Source: RGIG2134 sp964461115
GTDB lineage: Bacteria > Cyanobacteriota > Vampirovibrionia > Gastranaerophilales > Gastranaerophilaceae
Length of the DNA: 44,336 nt
NCBI GenBank assembly: GCA_964461115.1
Contig: CAYWSX010000015.1
Coordinates: 1-44,336, forward strand
Reading direction: 5' to 3'
Shown in pieces: positions 8,429 to 16,804 of this stretch. Within the stretch, counting starts at the first letter, position 1. Each line of letters opens with the position of its first letter. The notes beneath the pieces are model-generated. The model saw only the letters and a program-made list of their open reading frames with translations. It ran no database searches and was not told the DNA's origin. A program made the translations under genes and the position numbers.

Positions 8429-9205
8429 GATTTCCGCTCTGGACATAATATTTTCACGATAAAGACGCGGGTCGCCTATCTCGATATTAGAATTTTTCAT
8501 AATTTCAGGATCAAGTAAAATACCGCGGCTTTTGTCTTGTGTAAGCTTATCCGCAATATAGACAATATAAGCAAAATTAGACATGCTCGATAATTGCGGC
8601 TGGTGGTGATACTTTATGCCGTTAACAACAACAATCGGAAGCTGCCATTTTTTAGCAAGCAAAAAACCAACATCAGAATGGTTTGTGCCAAAAAACATAT
8701 TTTCAACGTCGAGAATGTTGGCACCTTTGTTAACAAGATCTGTTACTCTTCTGTATACAATCGGGTTTTTCATATTGAGAACAATTTTGCCGATATCATG
8801 CAAAAATCCGATAACGAAAGCCTCCGCAGGATCCATAATTTTAAATTCTTGCGCCAAGTATTCACACCCGACTGCTGCACGAATAGAATGTTCCCAGAGC
8901 ACACGCCCGCCTCTGGAGGTAAGCATAGGCTTCATCGCGAATGTTATAATTATGTTTTTTGCCTGATCCATACCAAGAAGCGGCAGAGCTTTGTTGATGG
9001 AGGTTATCTGCTGTGCAAAACCATAATAGGCAGAGTTTACAAGCTTTAAAACCTGAGCTGTAAGCGCCTGATCATAGCACATAACATCCGCAAGATCATT
9101 CAAGCCCGAGCCCTCGTCTTTAATGACATTCAGAGCCTTTACCATCACGTTCGGCATTGCCGGAATATCGTTATAGTTAAGTATGAATTTTTTGGTTGAA
9201 TCCAT
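8405..9205 (-). CDS. HDOD-domain protein
   Basis: This 266-residue protein consists of an HDOD domain (related to the HD phosphohydrolase fold), including LPLLGMDQAKNIIIT and HDIGKIVLN segments. HDOD proteins are usually signalling or regulatory proteins without proven catalysis. The N-terminus (IPAMPNVMVKALNVI) is typical of the family's entry helix. It is the last gene of the nadD-ftsX run: its ATG is two bases past the ftsX stop, and AGGT precedes it within ftsX. A link to division or cell-cycle signalling is suggested only by position. Confidence 0.85.
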   Translation of the reverse strand: MDSTKKFILNYNDIPAMPNVMVKALNVIKDEGSGLNDLADVMCYDQALTAQVLKLVNSAYYGFAQQITSINKALPLLGMDQAKNIIITFAMKPMLTSRGGRVLWEHSIRAAVGCEYLAQEFKIMDPAEAFVIGFLHDIGKIVLNMKNPIVYRRVTDLVNKGANILDVENMFFGTNHSDVGFLLAKKWQLPIVVVNGIKYHHQPQLSSMSNFAYIVYIADKLTQDKSRGILLDPEIMKNSNIEIGDPRLYRENIMSRAEILLSSLAH

Positions 9206-9207
9206 AT

Positions 9208-10122
9208 TTATACCTGTAAATGTTTTTTAACACAAAGGAAACTTCCTAATGCACCGAACCCTATTGCCACTATAAAAAGAACAAACACAACTATGTTTGT
9301 TGCAAGGACGGGAGTAGGAACCATAAAGAACTGGTGTACCTGAGTAAGACCGTTTTGGACAGCGTTAAGCGGAAATAACGAAATCACGGCACCGATAAAA
9401 CCGTAAATTGCTCCCTGAGCAATAAGCGGAGTCTTAATATACCAGTTGCTGACGCCCATAAGACGCATTATTTCTATCTCATCTTTTCGCAGTTGAATTA
9501 CAAACTGTATCGTGTTGTGGATAATTGCAATAGTCAAAAATCCGATTATGACTATGACTAAAATCGTCATCGTGCTCACAACATTATTGAAAAGCTGCAT
9601 TTTCTGCGCAATATCTTTTGCGTAGCTTAAATCTTCAATTCCTTTTACTTTTTTCAAAGTATCGTAAATCGGCGGTATATTTTCAGGTTTGTCCACCTTA
9701 ATATGTAATGTATCCGGAAGCGGATTTTCAATATCTGCGACTTCAAGTTCTGCCTTCAATTTCGCCCAAGATTTTGCCTTAGGAATGAATCTGACGCGCT
9801 GAACATGTTCCAAAGATTGAATCTGCGAAATAATCGCTCCGTTATTCGCATTCGGGCTGAGATATGCCGAAATTTCAAGCACATTGCCGAATTCTTTTGC
9901 AAACGCCGAAACTGACAATGTAGAACGGAATAACGCTCCAAAAATCGTCAAAATCGCAGCCATTGTTGTAATAATCGCAATGTTCATCCAGCCTGTACGT
10001 TTAATGCCGTTAATTGTTTCCATAGCAAGCCTATAAACAATTCTCAACTCTGTCAGCCAGTCTTTAGGCAAATGCGACTTTACCTGTCTTTTTATTCGTG
10101 CTTTTGTATCTTCATTACTCAT
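9208..10122 (-). CDS. ftsX: cell division ABC transporter permease FtsX
   Basis: FtsX is the membrane half of the FtsEX complex, which passes ATP-driven signals from the divisome to peptidoglycan hydrolases. The 304-residue protein has four predicted membrane segments: one near residues 43-65, a pair around 190-215 and 240-262, and one near 275-298. The large extracellular loop lies between the first two, as in FtsX. The motif RKDEIEIMRLMGVS in the intracellular loop is characteristic. The ATG overlaps the end of ftsE by eight bases, so the two are coupled. Confidence 0.94.
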   Translation of the reverse strand: MSNEDTKARIKRQVKSHLPKDWLTELRIVYRLAMETINGIKRTGWMNIAIITTMAAILTIFGALFRSTLSVSAFAKEFGNVLEISAYLSPNANNGAIISQIQSLEHVQRVRFIPKAKSWAKLKAELEVADIENPLPDTLHIKVDKPENIPPIYDTLKKVKGIEDLSYAKDIAQKMQLFNNVVSTMTILVIVIIGFLTIAIIHNTIQFVIQLRKDEIEIMRLMGVSNWYIKTPLIAQGAIYGFIGAVISLFPLNAVQNGLTQVHQFFMVPTPVLATNIVVFVLFIVAIGFGALGSFLCVKKHLQV

Positions 10123-10792
10123 ATGTACCTGCTTGTATATCTCTGATTACTTGACCGTCTTCTAATGTAATTACTCTTTTTCTGAAGTAGTTTACCATGG
10201 CATGGTCGTGCGTTGAAACAAGAACCGTAATCCCCTTTTGGTTAATCTGCTCTAATATATGCATAACTTCAAGAGAGTTTTTCGGGTCAAGATTCCCGGT
10301 AGGCTCGTCCGCGATTAATAAAGGCGGTCCGTTTACGATTGCTCGGGCGATTGAGACCCTTTGCTGCTCTCCGCCGGATAATTCGGACGGTTTTGATTTG
10401 ATTTTGTCAGCAAGACCTACAACCTTCAATGCCCCCATAACTCGCGCGTTAATTTCCTTCGTGCTTATACCGAGAGTTCTGATTACGTATGCTACGTTAT
10501 CGTATACGCTCAATTTCTGGAGCAATTTATAGTCCTGAAACACAATTCCCATATGTCTTCTCAGATCAGGAACTCTTTCATCTGGAAGATTCGCAACATT
10601 TATATTACCAATCATAACAGTGCCTATTGTAGGAGTTTCTTCGCGATAAAGAAGTTTCATCAGAGTAGATTTACCCGCACCGCTCGAACCTGTAAGAAAA
10701 ACAAATTCGCCCGACAGAATATCAAGATTAATATTCTTTAAAGCGTATTCGTTATTTTTATATTTTTTTGTTACACCTCTGAGTTGTATCAT
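10115..10792 (-). CDS. ftsE: cell division ATP-binding protein FtsE
   Basis: This 225-residue ABC ATPase partners FtsX. Walker A is GSSGAGKST, the signature is LSGGEQQRVSIARA, Walker B is LLIADEPTGN, and the H-loop is STHDH. The length is normal. AGGA ten bases before the ATG lies within the end of the preceding transketolase gene, and the stop-to-start gap is one base, so translation is probably coupled through the operon. Confidence 0.96.
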   Translation of the reverse strand: MIQLRGVTKKYKNNEYALKNINLDILSGEFVFLTGSSGAGKSTLMKLLYREETPTIGTVMIGNINVANLPDERVPDLRRHMGIVFQDYKLLQKLSVYDNVAYVIRTLGISTKEINARVMGALKVVGLADKIKSKPSELSGGEQQRVSIARAIVNGPPLLIADEPTGNLDPKNSLEVMHILEQINQKGITVLVSTHDHAMVNYFRKRVITLEDGQVIRDIQAGTYE

Positions 10793-10793
10793 A

Positions 10794-11747
10794 TTAGTTT
10801 TTTCCTAAAAATTTCATTACTTTTTGCGCTAATTTTTCGCCCGTGAGCCCGTAATGTTCCATAAGCTCACGCTGCTCTCCGCTTTGTCCGAATTCGTCAT
10901 TCGTACCTATTCTCAACACCGATGTAGGAAGGTTTTCGCTCAACAGTTCGCAAACCGCACTGCCAATACCGCCTATTACCGAGTGGTTTTCGATTGTCAC
11001 AACTTTTTTTGTTTTAGCCGCTGACTTAACAATAGTCTCAGCGTCGACAGGCTTTATCACAGGCATATGAACCAATTCTGCAGAGATTCCGTTTTCTTTT
11101 AGAACTTCTACGCAATCAATAGCTTCTGCAAGGGTTTCACCATTCGTAATCAACGTAACATCAGCCCCTTCTTTCACAATAAGAGCTTTATTCGGGTTAA
11201 ATTTATATTTTTCGCGGTCAAAAACATCAGGAACATTTGTACGTGCAATTCTTATGTACATCGGACCGTCGTATTGAGCTGCAAACCTTATTGCAGCAGC
11301 TGTTTCGGCACAATCTGCAGGCACAACGACCATCATATTCGGGATTGAACGCATTATCGAAACATCCTCAAGCGCTTGGTGGCTGGCTCCGTCTTCTCCA
11401 ACAGTAATACCGCCGTGAGTAGCAACTATTTTAACATTAAAACGCGGATAGCAGATAGAATTTCGAACCTGATCCCAAACGCGCCCCGTTGCAAACATCG
11501 CAAACGTTGAAACAAACGGAATTTTCCCCGTTGTCGCAAGCCCGGCAGCTGTCGCCATCATATCTTGTTCGGCAATCCCCATATTGAAAAACCTCTCGGG
11601 AAATTCTTTCGCAAACATCGCAGTTTGTGTCGAGCAGGACAAATCTGCATCCAAAACTACAATATTTGGATTATCTTTACCCAGTTCCACAAGCGTTTTG
11701 CCGTATTCTGATCTTATTGATTTTCTTTCCCTGCTATTTGTCAACAT
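10794..11747 (-). CDS. transketolase, C-terminal subunit
   Basis: This is the second half of a split thiamine-diphosphate transketolase: pyrimidine-binding and C-terminal domains, 317 residues. FNMGIAEQDMMATAAGLA carries the conserved glutamate that activates the cofactor, and EDGASHQALED is the usual substrate-side motif. With the N-terminal subunit encoded just upstream it should move two-carbon units between sugar phosphates in the non-oxidative pentose phosphate pathway. A related split enzyme is 1-deoxyxylulose-5-phosphate synthase, but the motifs favour transketolase. AAGGAAG precedes the ATG. Confidence 0.92.
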   Translation of the reverse strand: MLTNSRERKSIRSEYGKTLVELGKDNPNIVVLDADLSCSTQTAMFAKEFPERFFNMGIAEQDMMATAAGLATTGKIPFVSTFAMFATGRVWDQVRNSICYPRFNVKIVATHGGITVGEDGASHQALEDVSIMRSIPNMMVVVPADCAETAAAIRFAAQYDGPMYIRIARTNVPDVFDREKYKFNPNKALIVKEGADVTLITNGETLAEAIDCVEVLKENGISAELVHMPVIKPVDAETIVKSAAKTKKVVTIENHSVIGGIGSAVCELLSENLPTSVLRIGTNDEFGQSGEQRELMEHYGLTGEKLAQKVMKFLGKN

Positions 11748-11758
11748 GTTCTTCCTTT

Positions 11759-12604
11759 TTACTTATTTAATTCCTGAATTGCAGCTTCAAACTCAGCGCC
11801 ACTAGGCGCTTTGCCATGCCAGCCCGCATTATTTTCCATAAACGAAACACCTTTACCTTTTACCGTTTTGGCAATTATAACAGTAGGTTTTTTGTTTAAT
11901 TTAGCTTTTTGAACCGCTTCATAAATTTCCTGCGGATTGTGTCCGTCAATTTCGTCACAAGCCCAGCCGAAAGCCTTAAATTTATCACACAAAGGCGTCA
12001 TGCACTTGATGTTATCTGTGCAGCCATCAATTTGCAGATCATTTTTATCAATAAAAGCAATCAGGTTATCGAGTTTGTGGTGGCAAGCGTTCATAACACC
12101 CTCCCAAACGCTTCCTTCCTGCAATTCGCCGTCACCCATGTAAACATAAACGGTAGAATCAATTTTGTCTAATTTCAAACCTAAAGCAACACCGCAAGCA
12201 ATCGAAAGTCCCTGTCCGAGAGAACCTGTCGAAACCTCAACCCCTTCGATGTGTTTTGCAGACGGGTGACCTTGAAGTCTTGTACCTAATTTTCTGAAAG
12301 TCATCAACTCTTCAGTGTTGAAATACCCTGTACGCGCCAAAACCGAATACAGGGTCGCAGATGCGTGTCCCTTAGACAAAATCAGTCTGTCACGATTTTT
12401 AAACTCAGAGTTTTTTCTCCAATCAGGAAAATGCTTCATGCATTTCAAATACAACGTACTCAAAATTTCGACAGCAGAAAGATTTCCGCCCGGGTGACCC
12501 GATTTCGCATTAAAAACCATCGCAAGAACATCTTGTCTCACAATCTTGGCAAAATCTTTAATTTCAGTAAGTTCGTTCTCCGTAAGCTTGATTTCTTCTG
12601 CCAT
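11759..12604 (-). CDS. transketolase, N-terminal subunit
   Basis: This is the diphosphate-binding half of the split transketolase. Key signs are SGHPGGNLSAVE near the N-terminus, the cofactor and metal motif GDGELQEGS (about 145), and KTVKGKGVSFME near the C-terminus. The ATG at 12604 is preferred over an upstream in-frame TTG at 12613, because the AAAGGA ribosome site is only two bases from that TTG. The product has 281 residues. It starts one base from the stop of the glycosyltransferase gene and is followed 11 bases later by the C-terminal subunit. Confidence 0.92.
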   Translation of the reverse strand: MAEEIKLTENELTEIKDFAKIVRQDVLAMVFNAKSGHPGGNLSAVEILSTLYLKCMKHFPDWRKNSEFKNRDRLILSKGHASATLYSVLARTGYFNTEELMTFRKLGTRLQGHPSAKHIEGVEVSTGSLGQGLSIACGVALGLKLDKIDSTVYVYMGDGELQEGSVWEGVMNACHHKLDNLIAFIDKNDLQIDGCTDNIKCMTPLCDKFKAFGWACDEIDGHNPQEIYEAVQKAKLNKKPTVIIAKTVKGKGVSFMENNAGWHGKAPSGAEFEAAIQELNK

Positions 12605-12605
12605 A

Positions 12606-13361
12606 TTATTCAAAATCCTTTTCTAGTTGAGCGTTTTCTATTATAACCTTAAATAGGAACATTGGCAAAGTCGGAAATATACGTTTAAATCTTTCCGGCT
12701 GCTTTATCGTACGATAAAGCCACTCAAGTCCGAGTTTCTGCCATATTACAGGCGCCCGCTTTGTAAATCCCGACCAAACATCGAAACTTCCGCCTACGCC
12801 TATGAGTATTATATCATTTTTTTTGGATTTAATCTTTTCCATGAAAAATTCTTGGCGCGGCACCCCCATCGCAACAAGCAAAACCTTTGGATTAGCTTCT
12901 ATAATCGAATCTATGATTTCATCTTCGTCCTCAAAATAGCCATTGTGTTTGTAAACAACATTTAAGTTAGGCGTCTCGCTCTTAATGTTTTCAACAGCGC
13001 GATTTACAACTTCTTCCTGTGCACCGATAAAGCCGACCGAATAATTGTTTTCCGCACAAATATTTAAAAGCTGACGAGCAAACTCAATTCCCGCAACCTG
13101 TTCCTGTTTTATTCCTCGCATTTTCAACGCAATTTTTATTCCAACACCGTCAGGAATAACCAAGTCTGCAGAACGTAAGATTTCCCCCAGCTTTTCGTCT
13201 TTGTTACCCATTTCAATCATTTCCGGATTGATTGTCGCAATTTGTCCGCCTTCACCTGCAACCATTTTACTGCTTATAAAATCAAGACCTTCTTTCATCG
13301 TCAAAAGATCCACACCATAGCCTAAAATATATTCTCTGTCATATTCTAACTCTTGTTCCAA
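12606..13361 (-). CDS. WecG/TagA/CpsF family glycosyltransferase
   Basis: Members of this family transfer a sugar such as N-acetylmannosamine(uronate) to a lipid-linked precursor at the inner face of the membrane. Recognisable features in the 251 residues are INPEMIEMG, LVIPDGVGI (catalytic Asp region), GFIGAQEEVV, LLVAMGVPRQEFF, GVGGSFDVWSG and a C-terminal GLEWLYR...P.R. The start is a TTG at 13361, supported by a strong GGAGGG about ten bases upstream; the next in-frame Met would remove conserved sequence. The acceptor polymer is unknown. A -10-like TATACT lies upstream in the gap from yqeK. Confidence 0.9.
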   Translation of the reverse strand: MEQELEYDREYILGYGVDLLTMKEGLDFISSKMVAGEGGQIATINPEMIEMGNKDEKLGEILRSADLVIPDGVGIKIALKMRGIKQEQVAGIEFARQLLNICAENNYSVGFIGAQEEVVNRAVENIKSETPNLNVVYKHNGYFEDEDEIIDSIIEANPKVLLVAMGVPRQEFFMEKIKSKKNDIILIGVGGSFDVWSGFTKRAPVIWQKLGLEWLYRTIKQPERFKRIFPTLPMFLFKVIIENAQLEKDFE

Positions 13362-13445
13362 AATTTCTATTCCCTCCGATAATAAATGTCATTTTAGTAT
13401 AAAATAAAATGCCTGTTTCTACAAGGTTTCAACCCTTAAAACCCT
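13362..13445 (-). promoter_or_regulatory. possible internal promoter before the TagA-like gene
   Basis: The 84-base gap is the widest in this minus-strand gene run. On the minus strand TTGTAG is followed 17 bases later by TATACT, then the GGAGGG ribosome site. The -10 match is good and the -35 match is poor, so this is a candidate only. Confidence 0.45.
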
Positions 13446-14033
13446 CTAAACAGCCGACAAAAGTTCGTTATAAACGTCAATTGTTATGTGGCAAATGCCA
13501 AGCTTTCTTCGGACAAGACTTTTTAACGTTTCCGCAAAACAAATTAAAAGTGCCTTGTTTATTCCGTTTTCCTTATCCAATTCAGCTAAAATTCTCTCTC
13601 TGTATTCCTGCGGGCGAGTATTAGGTTCAATTTTATCCGCAAGAAATATCACTTTCTCAAAATCTGTCATATTCACTTTTCCGAGAGTATGCCAGCGGAT
13701 TGCCGACAAAATTTCTTCGTCTTGAACACCGAAATCCTCACCTGCAATATAAGCACTGACAGGCGCGTGAAGCGTTTTGTAGTTTACGAGTTCACATTTC
13801 TCCACAGACGGAATTTTCTCTTCAATAATTTCCAACAATCTTTCATTTGAAAAACATTTTGCGCAATCATGCAACAATCCCGCTGTTTTAGCCTTTTCAA
13901 CATCTAAGCCGAATTTTTCCGCTAATTCCTCAGCGCATTGCATAGTTCCAAGACTGTGGCTGTATCGCTCTTCATTGAGATTCGATTTCAGCCAAACATT
14001 TATTTCTTCAAAACTTTTATTTGTATAATTCAT
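13446..14033 (-). CDS. yqeK: YqeK-type HD-domain nucleotide hydrolase
   Basis: The YqeK family hydrolyses diadenosine tetraphosphate symmetrically. The 195-residue HD-domain protein shows RYSHSLG (first His), LLHDCAK (HD pair), LHAP, RWHTLGK and ADKIEPNTRP in the order typical of YqeK. The ATG at 14033 is chosen because AAGGAG is seven bases before it; the ATG at 14039 is too close to that site, and more distal starts add unrelated residues. It overlaps the end of nadD by 17 bases. nadD-yqeK is a widespread pair; the usual third gene rsfS does not follow. Confidence 0.9.
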   Translation of the reverse strand: MNYTNKSFEEINVWLKSNLNEERYSHSLGTMQCAEELAEKFGLDVEKAKTAGLLHDCAKCFSNERLLEIIEEKIPSVEKCELVNYKTLHAPVSAYIAGEDFGVQDEEILSAIRWHTLGKVNMTDFEKVIFLADKIEPNTRPQEYRERILAELDKENGINKALLICFAETLKSLVRRKLGICHITIDVYNELLSAV

Positions 14034-14610
14034 TTGCATTCTCCTTAATATACTCCTCAACGGCTTTCGGCACAAGGTCTGAAATGTTATTTCCTGCCGA
14101 AAATCTTTCTCTTACTGCCGATGAAGATATATCAACAAAAGGCATAGAGGCTTTTAGCATCTCAAAACCTTGTGTTTGAATCTTTTTAACCCGTTCGTCT
14201 TCAAACGAAATTTCACGCTCAAAAACAATAAATTTGACAAGTTTTTTGAACTCTTCAGCCTTATACCATTCTTCCAGATGAATGTATGCGTCTGTACCAA
14301 TTATAAAGCCTATTTTACCGTCGATTTCAGTACGCTCATACAACTTTTTTACAGTCAAATACGAATAAGATGTGCCTGTATTTTCAAACTCAATCTCGCT
14401 CACTTCTATAGCAGGCAGTTCTTTTGCCGCCGCATAAACCATGTTTAGACGATGGCGGGCAATTGTCTCACTTTCGGGCTTAAACGGAGACTTGTACGCA
14501 GGGATTAAAAGAATTTTTTCGTAATCAAAATTGTCACGGACATATTCCGCAAGCGCTATATGAGACTTATGTATAGGGTCAAAAGTACCGCTTAATATCG
14601 CTAATTTCAT
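14017..14610 (-). CDS. nadD: nicotinate-nucleotide adenylyltransferase
   Basis: NadD adenylylates nicotinate mononucleotide in NAD synthesis. The 197-residue protein opens with the nucleotidyltransferase motif GTFDPIHKSH and ends with the ISSSAVRERF motif, both expected. The ATG at 14610 is supported by GGAG five bases upstream and starts directly on the conserved beta-strand; an in-frame upstream start at 14628 has no such support. It is the first gene of the minus-strand run that ends with the HDOD gene. A TATAAT box lies about 22 bases before the start. Confidence 0.95.
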   Translation of the reverse strand: MKLAILSGTFDPIHKSHIALAEYVRDNFDYEKILLIPAYKSPFKPESETIARHRLNMVYAAAKELPAIEVSEIEFENTGTSYSYLTVKKLYERTEIDGKIGFIIGTDAYIHLEEWYKAEEFKKLVKFIVFEREISFEDERVKKIQTQGFEMLKASMPFVDISSSAVRERFSAGNNISDLVPKAVEEYIKENANELYK

Positions 14611-14631
14611 AAATTCTCCATGTTTCAATTC

Positions 14632-14637
14632 ATTATA
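14632..14637 (-). promoter_or_regulatory. -10 element candidate for the nadD operon
   Basis: A perfect TATAAT on the minus strand lies about 22 bases before the nadD ATG, with TTGGAT 15 bases further up as a short-spaced -35. A second TATAAT occurs at 14694-14699. Transcription from the first would leave a leader of about 15 bases holding GGAG. Confidence 0.5.
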
Positions 14638-14749
14638 TTACAAATTCTTTACATCCAAAAGCCTTTTTAAGCAATTTTTACTCATTATATACCTTTATAT
14701 ATATGAGAGATACAACCTATTCCACGCATAAGTTTAAGAGAGAAAAATT

Positions 14750-15022
14750 ATGACTATTTCAGCACCGATGAGTACGGAGAATAACCGCACGGGTAACGGC
14801 TCCTACACTCCTTTAAAAAGACAGAAAAAAGATAATAAAAATGCAGAAGACCAATACGAATTTCTTGACAAAAAAGACATTCGAATGAGGTTCAAAAACT
14901 CTAAAGACCCTGTATTTGTCGCCTTCGAGTATCTGGACAAACAGCCGCTCAGGAAACTGGCAGTAGAGTTTGTAATGGATTCGATAAATGACATCATAGT
15001 CTTTGTTTCAAAACTCAACTAA
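14750..15022 (+). CDS. small uncharacterised protein
   Basis: I do not recognise this 90-residue protein. The first 40 residues are polar and probably unstructured (Ser, Thr, Asn, then Lys-rich), and the second half looks helical (YEFLDKKDIRMRFKN, then LAVEFVMDSINDIIVFVSKL). There is no signal peptide and no cysteine. An AAGAGAG ribosome site precedes the ATG and a strong terminator follows the stop at once, so it is very likely a real, independently transcribed gene. It lies between the divergent nadD operon and the convergent kinase-like operon. Confidence 0.7.
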   Translation: MTISAPMSTENNRTGNGSYTPLKRQKKDNKNAEDQYEFLDKKDIRMRFKNSKDPVFVAFEYLDKQPLRKLAVEFVMDSINDIIVFVSKLN

Positions 15023-15048
15023 AAACGGTATTTTAAATACCGTTTTTT
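15022..15048. terminator. bidirectional intrinsic terminator
   Basis: An A-rich arm ending ACGGTATTT pairs with AAATACCGT and is followed by a T-run; the mirror arrangement works for the opposite strand. It sits between two convergent stop codons (15022 and 15056) and probably serves both the small protein gene and the three-gene operon. Its right half (15030-15048) recurs exactly at 20315-20333. Confidence 0.8.
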
Positions 15049-15055
15049 AAATGTG

Positions 15056-16804
15056 CTAAATATCAAAATTGTAAAAATTATCGAAGACTTTCTCTCTATA
15101 TGGCGTGCAGAGGCAGTAAGTCAACCGCCTTCCGCACAGTTTTGCCAATTCTAATGACACAGAGGTTGAAATCAGATTTTCTTGCTCTTGTTTATATTTA
15201 CAACCGGTTATATTTGTTGGCAAGTTATTGAGAGCCTTTTTCGCTAAGCTACCGTAGTAAACAGCCATCATAAAATTCGGGATAGCGGCATTATATACAG
15301 AGTTATTACAAGCTTTGATTCCTTTTTTATTATGAGAAATGTATTTTTCTTTCAAAAGTTCATAATCCATGACTTTCTTATTTACTTCAATGGGTGGTGA
15401 AAAAAATCTGTCTGTGCTAAGCTTTTCGGATAATTTTTGCAAATTTTCTTGTATACATTCAATAAAACCAGTATCAGAGTCGACATCGCTTTTGCTTGCA
15501 TTTTGATGAATAACCATCGAGGCAATGTTATCAATATATCCAAATCTTAAGTCCTCAGAAACTTTAAATTTTGCACTCAAGTCATCTTTTGGATCTGGTC
15601 CTGCTTCAACAAGCGCCATTCCTTGCTCGCCAAAATCTTGCTCTTCAACTAAACATTTTGGACGCAGTAGCGCATTCCGCTCAATCCAAGCCCAAACACT
15701 CTCATTTGAATTTACACCAACCTCGTTAATCATTTCATCCAGCCAGTATTTTGCGAATTCAATTTCATAACCCATGAATTTTTTCAAAAGCGGATCTTGG
15801 GTTTGAGCTTTTATGCATTGAGCATAGATAAGCATGTCACGTGCAGCTTTTGCTGTGCAGAAAAAGCTTGGAATCGCAGAAACAATATTTTTATCAGGTT
15901 TTCCATTAGGGTCTATTATGGAGAAAGTCTTTCTGAAAGAATACATCACTTGAAGCTTTCTTGCTTGCAAATCTAAGATTTCATCAGAAGGATTTTTAAA
16001 AAATCTTGCCTGTAAGGCTTCATATTCTGCTTTTTGCCCCAAAACACCCTCTTTTTTCATATGGGTAGCTCTTCTTGCCGCATATGATGCCTTTGCCTCT
16101 ATATATTCTTTGAATATTTCACGCACTTCATTCTTTGGTGCCAACTTGCTCATAGTCCGCAAATACCAAGGCAAACTAGCCATTTCAAACATTTGGACAT
16201 TTGAAGGCATCATAAATGGAGGAGTTTTGTAAGAAATGCTATTTTTGGACGCGTCGGAAGGGTCAAATTTTTCTGCAAATTGATAATCTATCGCGCTTAC
16301 ACGCCCGTTTTCATCAATAAGACAATTTGCCTGATTTACATCGTTGTGATAAATACCGGCGGCGTCTAAATCATATAAAGTCTTCAAAAGCCCGTTAAAT
16401 GACTTCGAACTCCATGGCTGAAGAGGATATTCCGCCTTTCGTCCGCTAACAAAAGTCGAAATCAAATAATAGTTATTTTTTTCAGTTTGTACGTGCGCAA
16501 CCAACTTCTGTGTATTATCTAAAGTATCAGGTACCATTGAAAGAGCCTTAGCTTCAGGAAAAAAGTTACTATTTCTTGATTTCGCATAATCATCAGAAAG
16601 CGTTTCCTTTATAACATAATTTGTATCGTCTAAGGCATAAGCTGTTGCAAATAAACCGCTTCCAAGTTTTTTTGCATTTTTGTGGGTTTCTTCAAAAACA
16701 TCAACTTTTTCAGCAAGTTCGACAGGTACCGTTCCTGTGTGCACCTTTTTAACTTTACTTTTGAAGTTTATTTGATTTATCGGGTTTATGGCATAAATTT
16801 TCAT
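15056..16804 (-). CDS. protein-kinase-like protein with N-terminal INFKS tag
   Basis: This 582-residue protein is not one I can name, but residues 45-185 read as a protein-kinase-like domain: glycine-rich loop LGSGLFATAY (47-56), a Lys in VIKE (K66), a likely alpha-C Glu (E84), the catalytic loop HNDVNQAN (153-160, with D155 and N160), and IDY in place of DFG (D173). All residues needed for phosphotransfer are present. The remaining 400 residues are mostly helical and unrecognised. There is no signal peptide or clear membrane segment. The N-terminus (MKIYAINPINQINFKSK) resembles those of the two upstream genes. Its ATG overlaps the stop of the HAD gene (ATGA), with GGAG five bases before it. 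The substrate is unknown. Confidence 0.72.
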   Translation of the reverse strand: MKIYAINPINQINFKSKVKKVHTGTVPVELAEKVDVFEETHKNAKKLGSGLFATAYALDDTNYVIKETLSDDYAKSRNSNFFPEAKALSMVPDTLDNTQKLVAHVQTEKNNYYLISTFVSGRKAEYPLQPWSSKSFNGLLKTLYDLDAAGIYHNDVNQANCLIDENGRVSAIDYQFAEKFDPSDASKNSISYKTPPFMMPSNVQMFEMASLPWYLRTMSKLAPKNEVREIFKEYIEAKASYAARRATHMKKEGVLGQKAEYEALQARFFKNPSDEILDLQARKLQVMYSFRKTFSIIDPNGKPDKNIVSAIPSFFCTAKAARDMLIYAQCIKAQTQDPLLKKFMGYEIEFAKYWLDEMINEVGVNSNESVWAWIERNALLRPKCLVEEQDFGEQGMALVEAGPDPKDDLSAKFKVSEDLRFGYIDNIASMVIHQNASKSDVDSDTGFIECIQENLQKLSEKLSTDRFFSPPIEVNKKVMDYELLKEKYISHNKKGIKACNNSVYNAAIPNFMMAVYYGSLAKKALNNLPTNITGCKYKQEQENLISTSVSLELAKLCGRRLTYCLCTPYREKVFDNFYNFDI

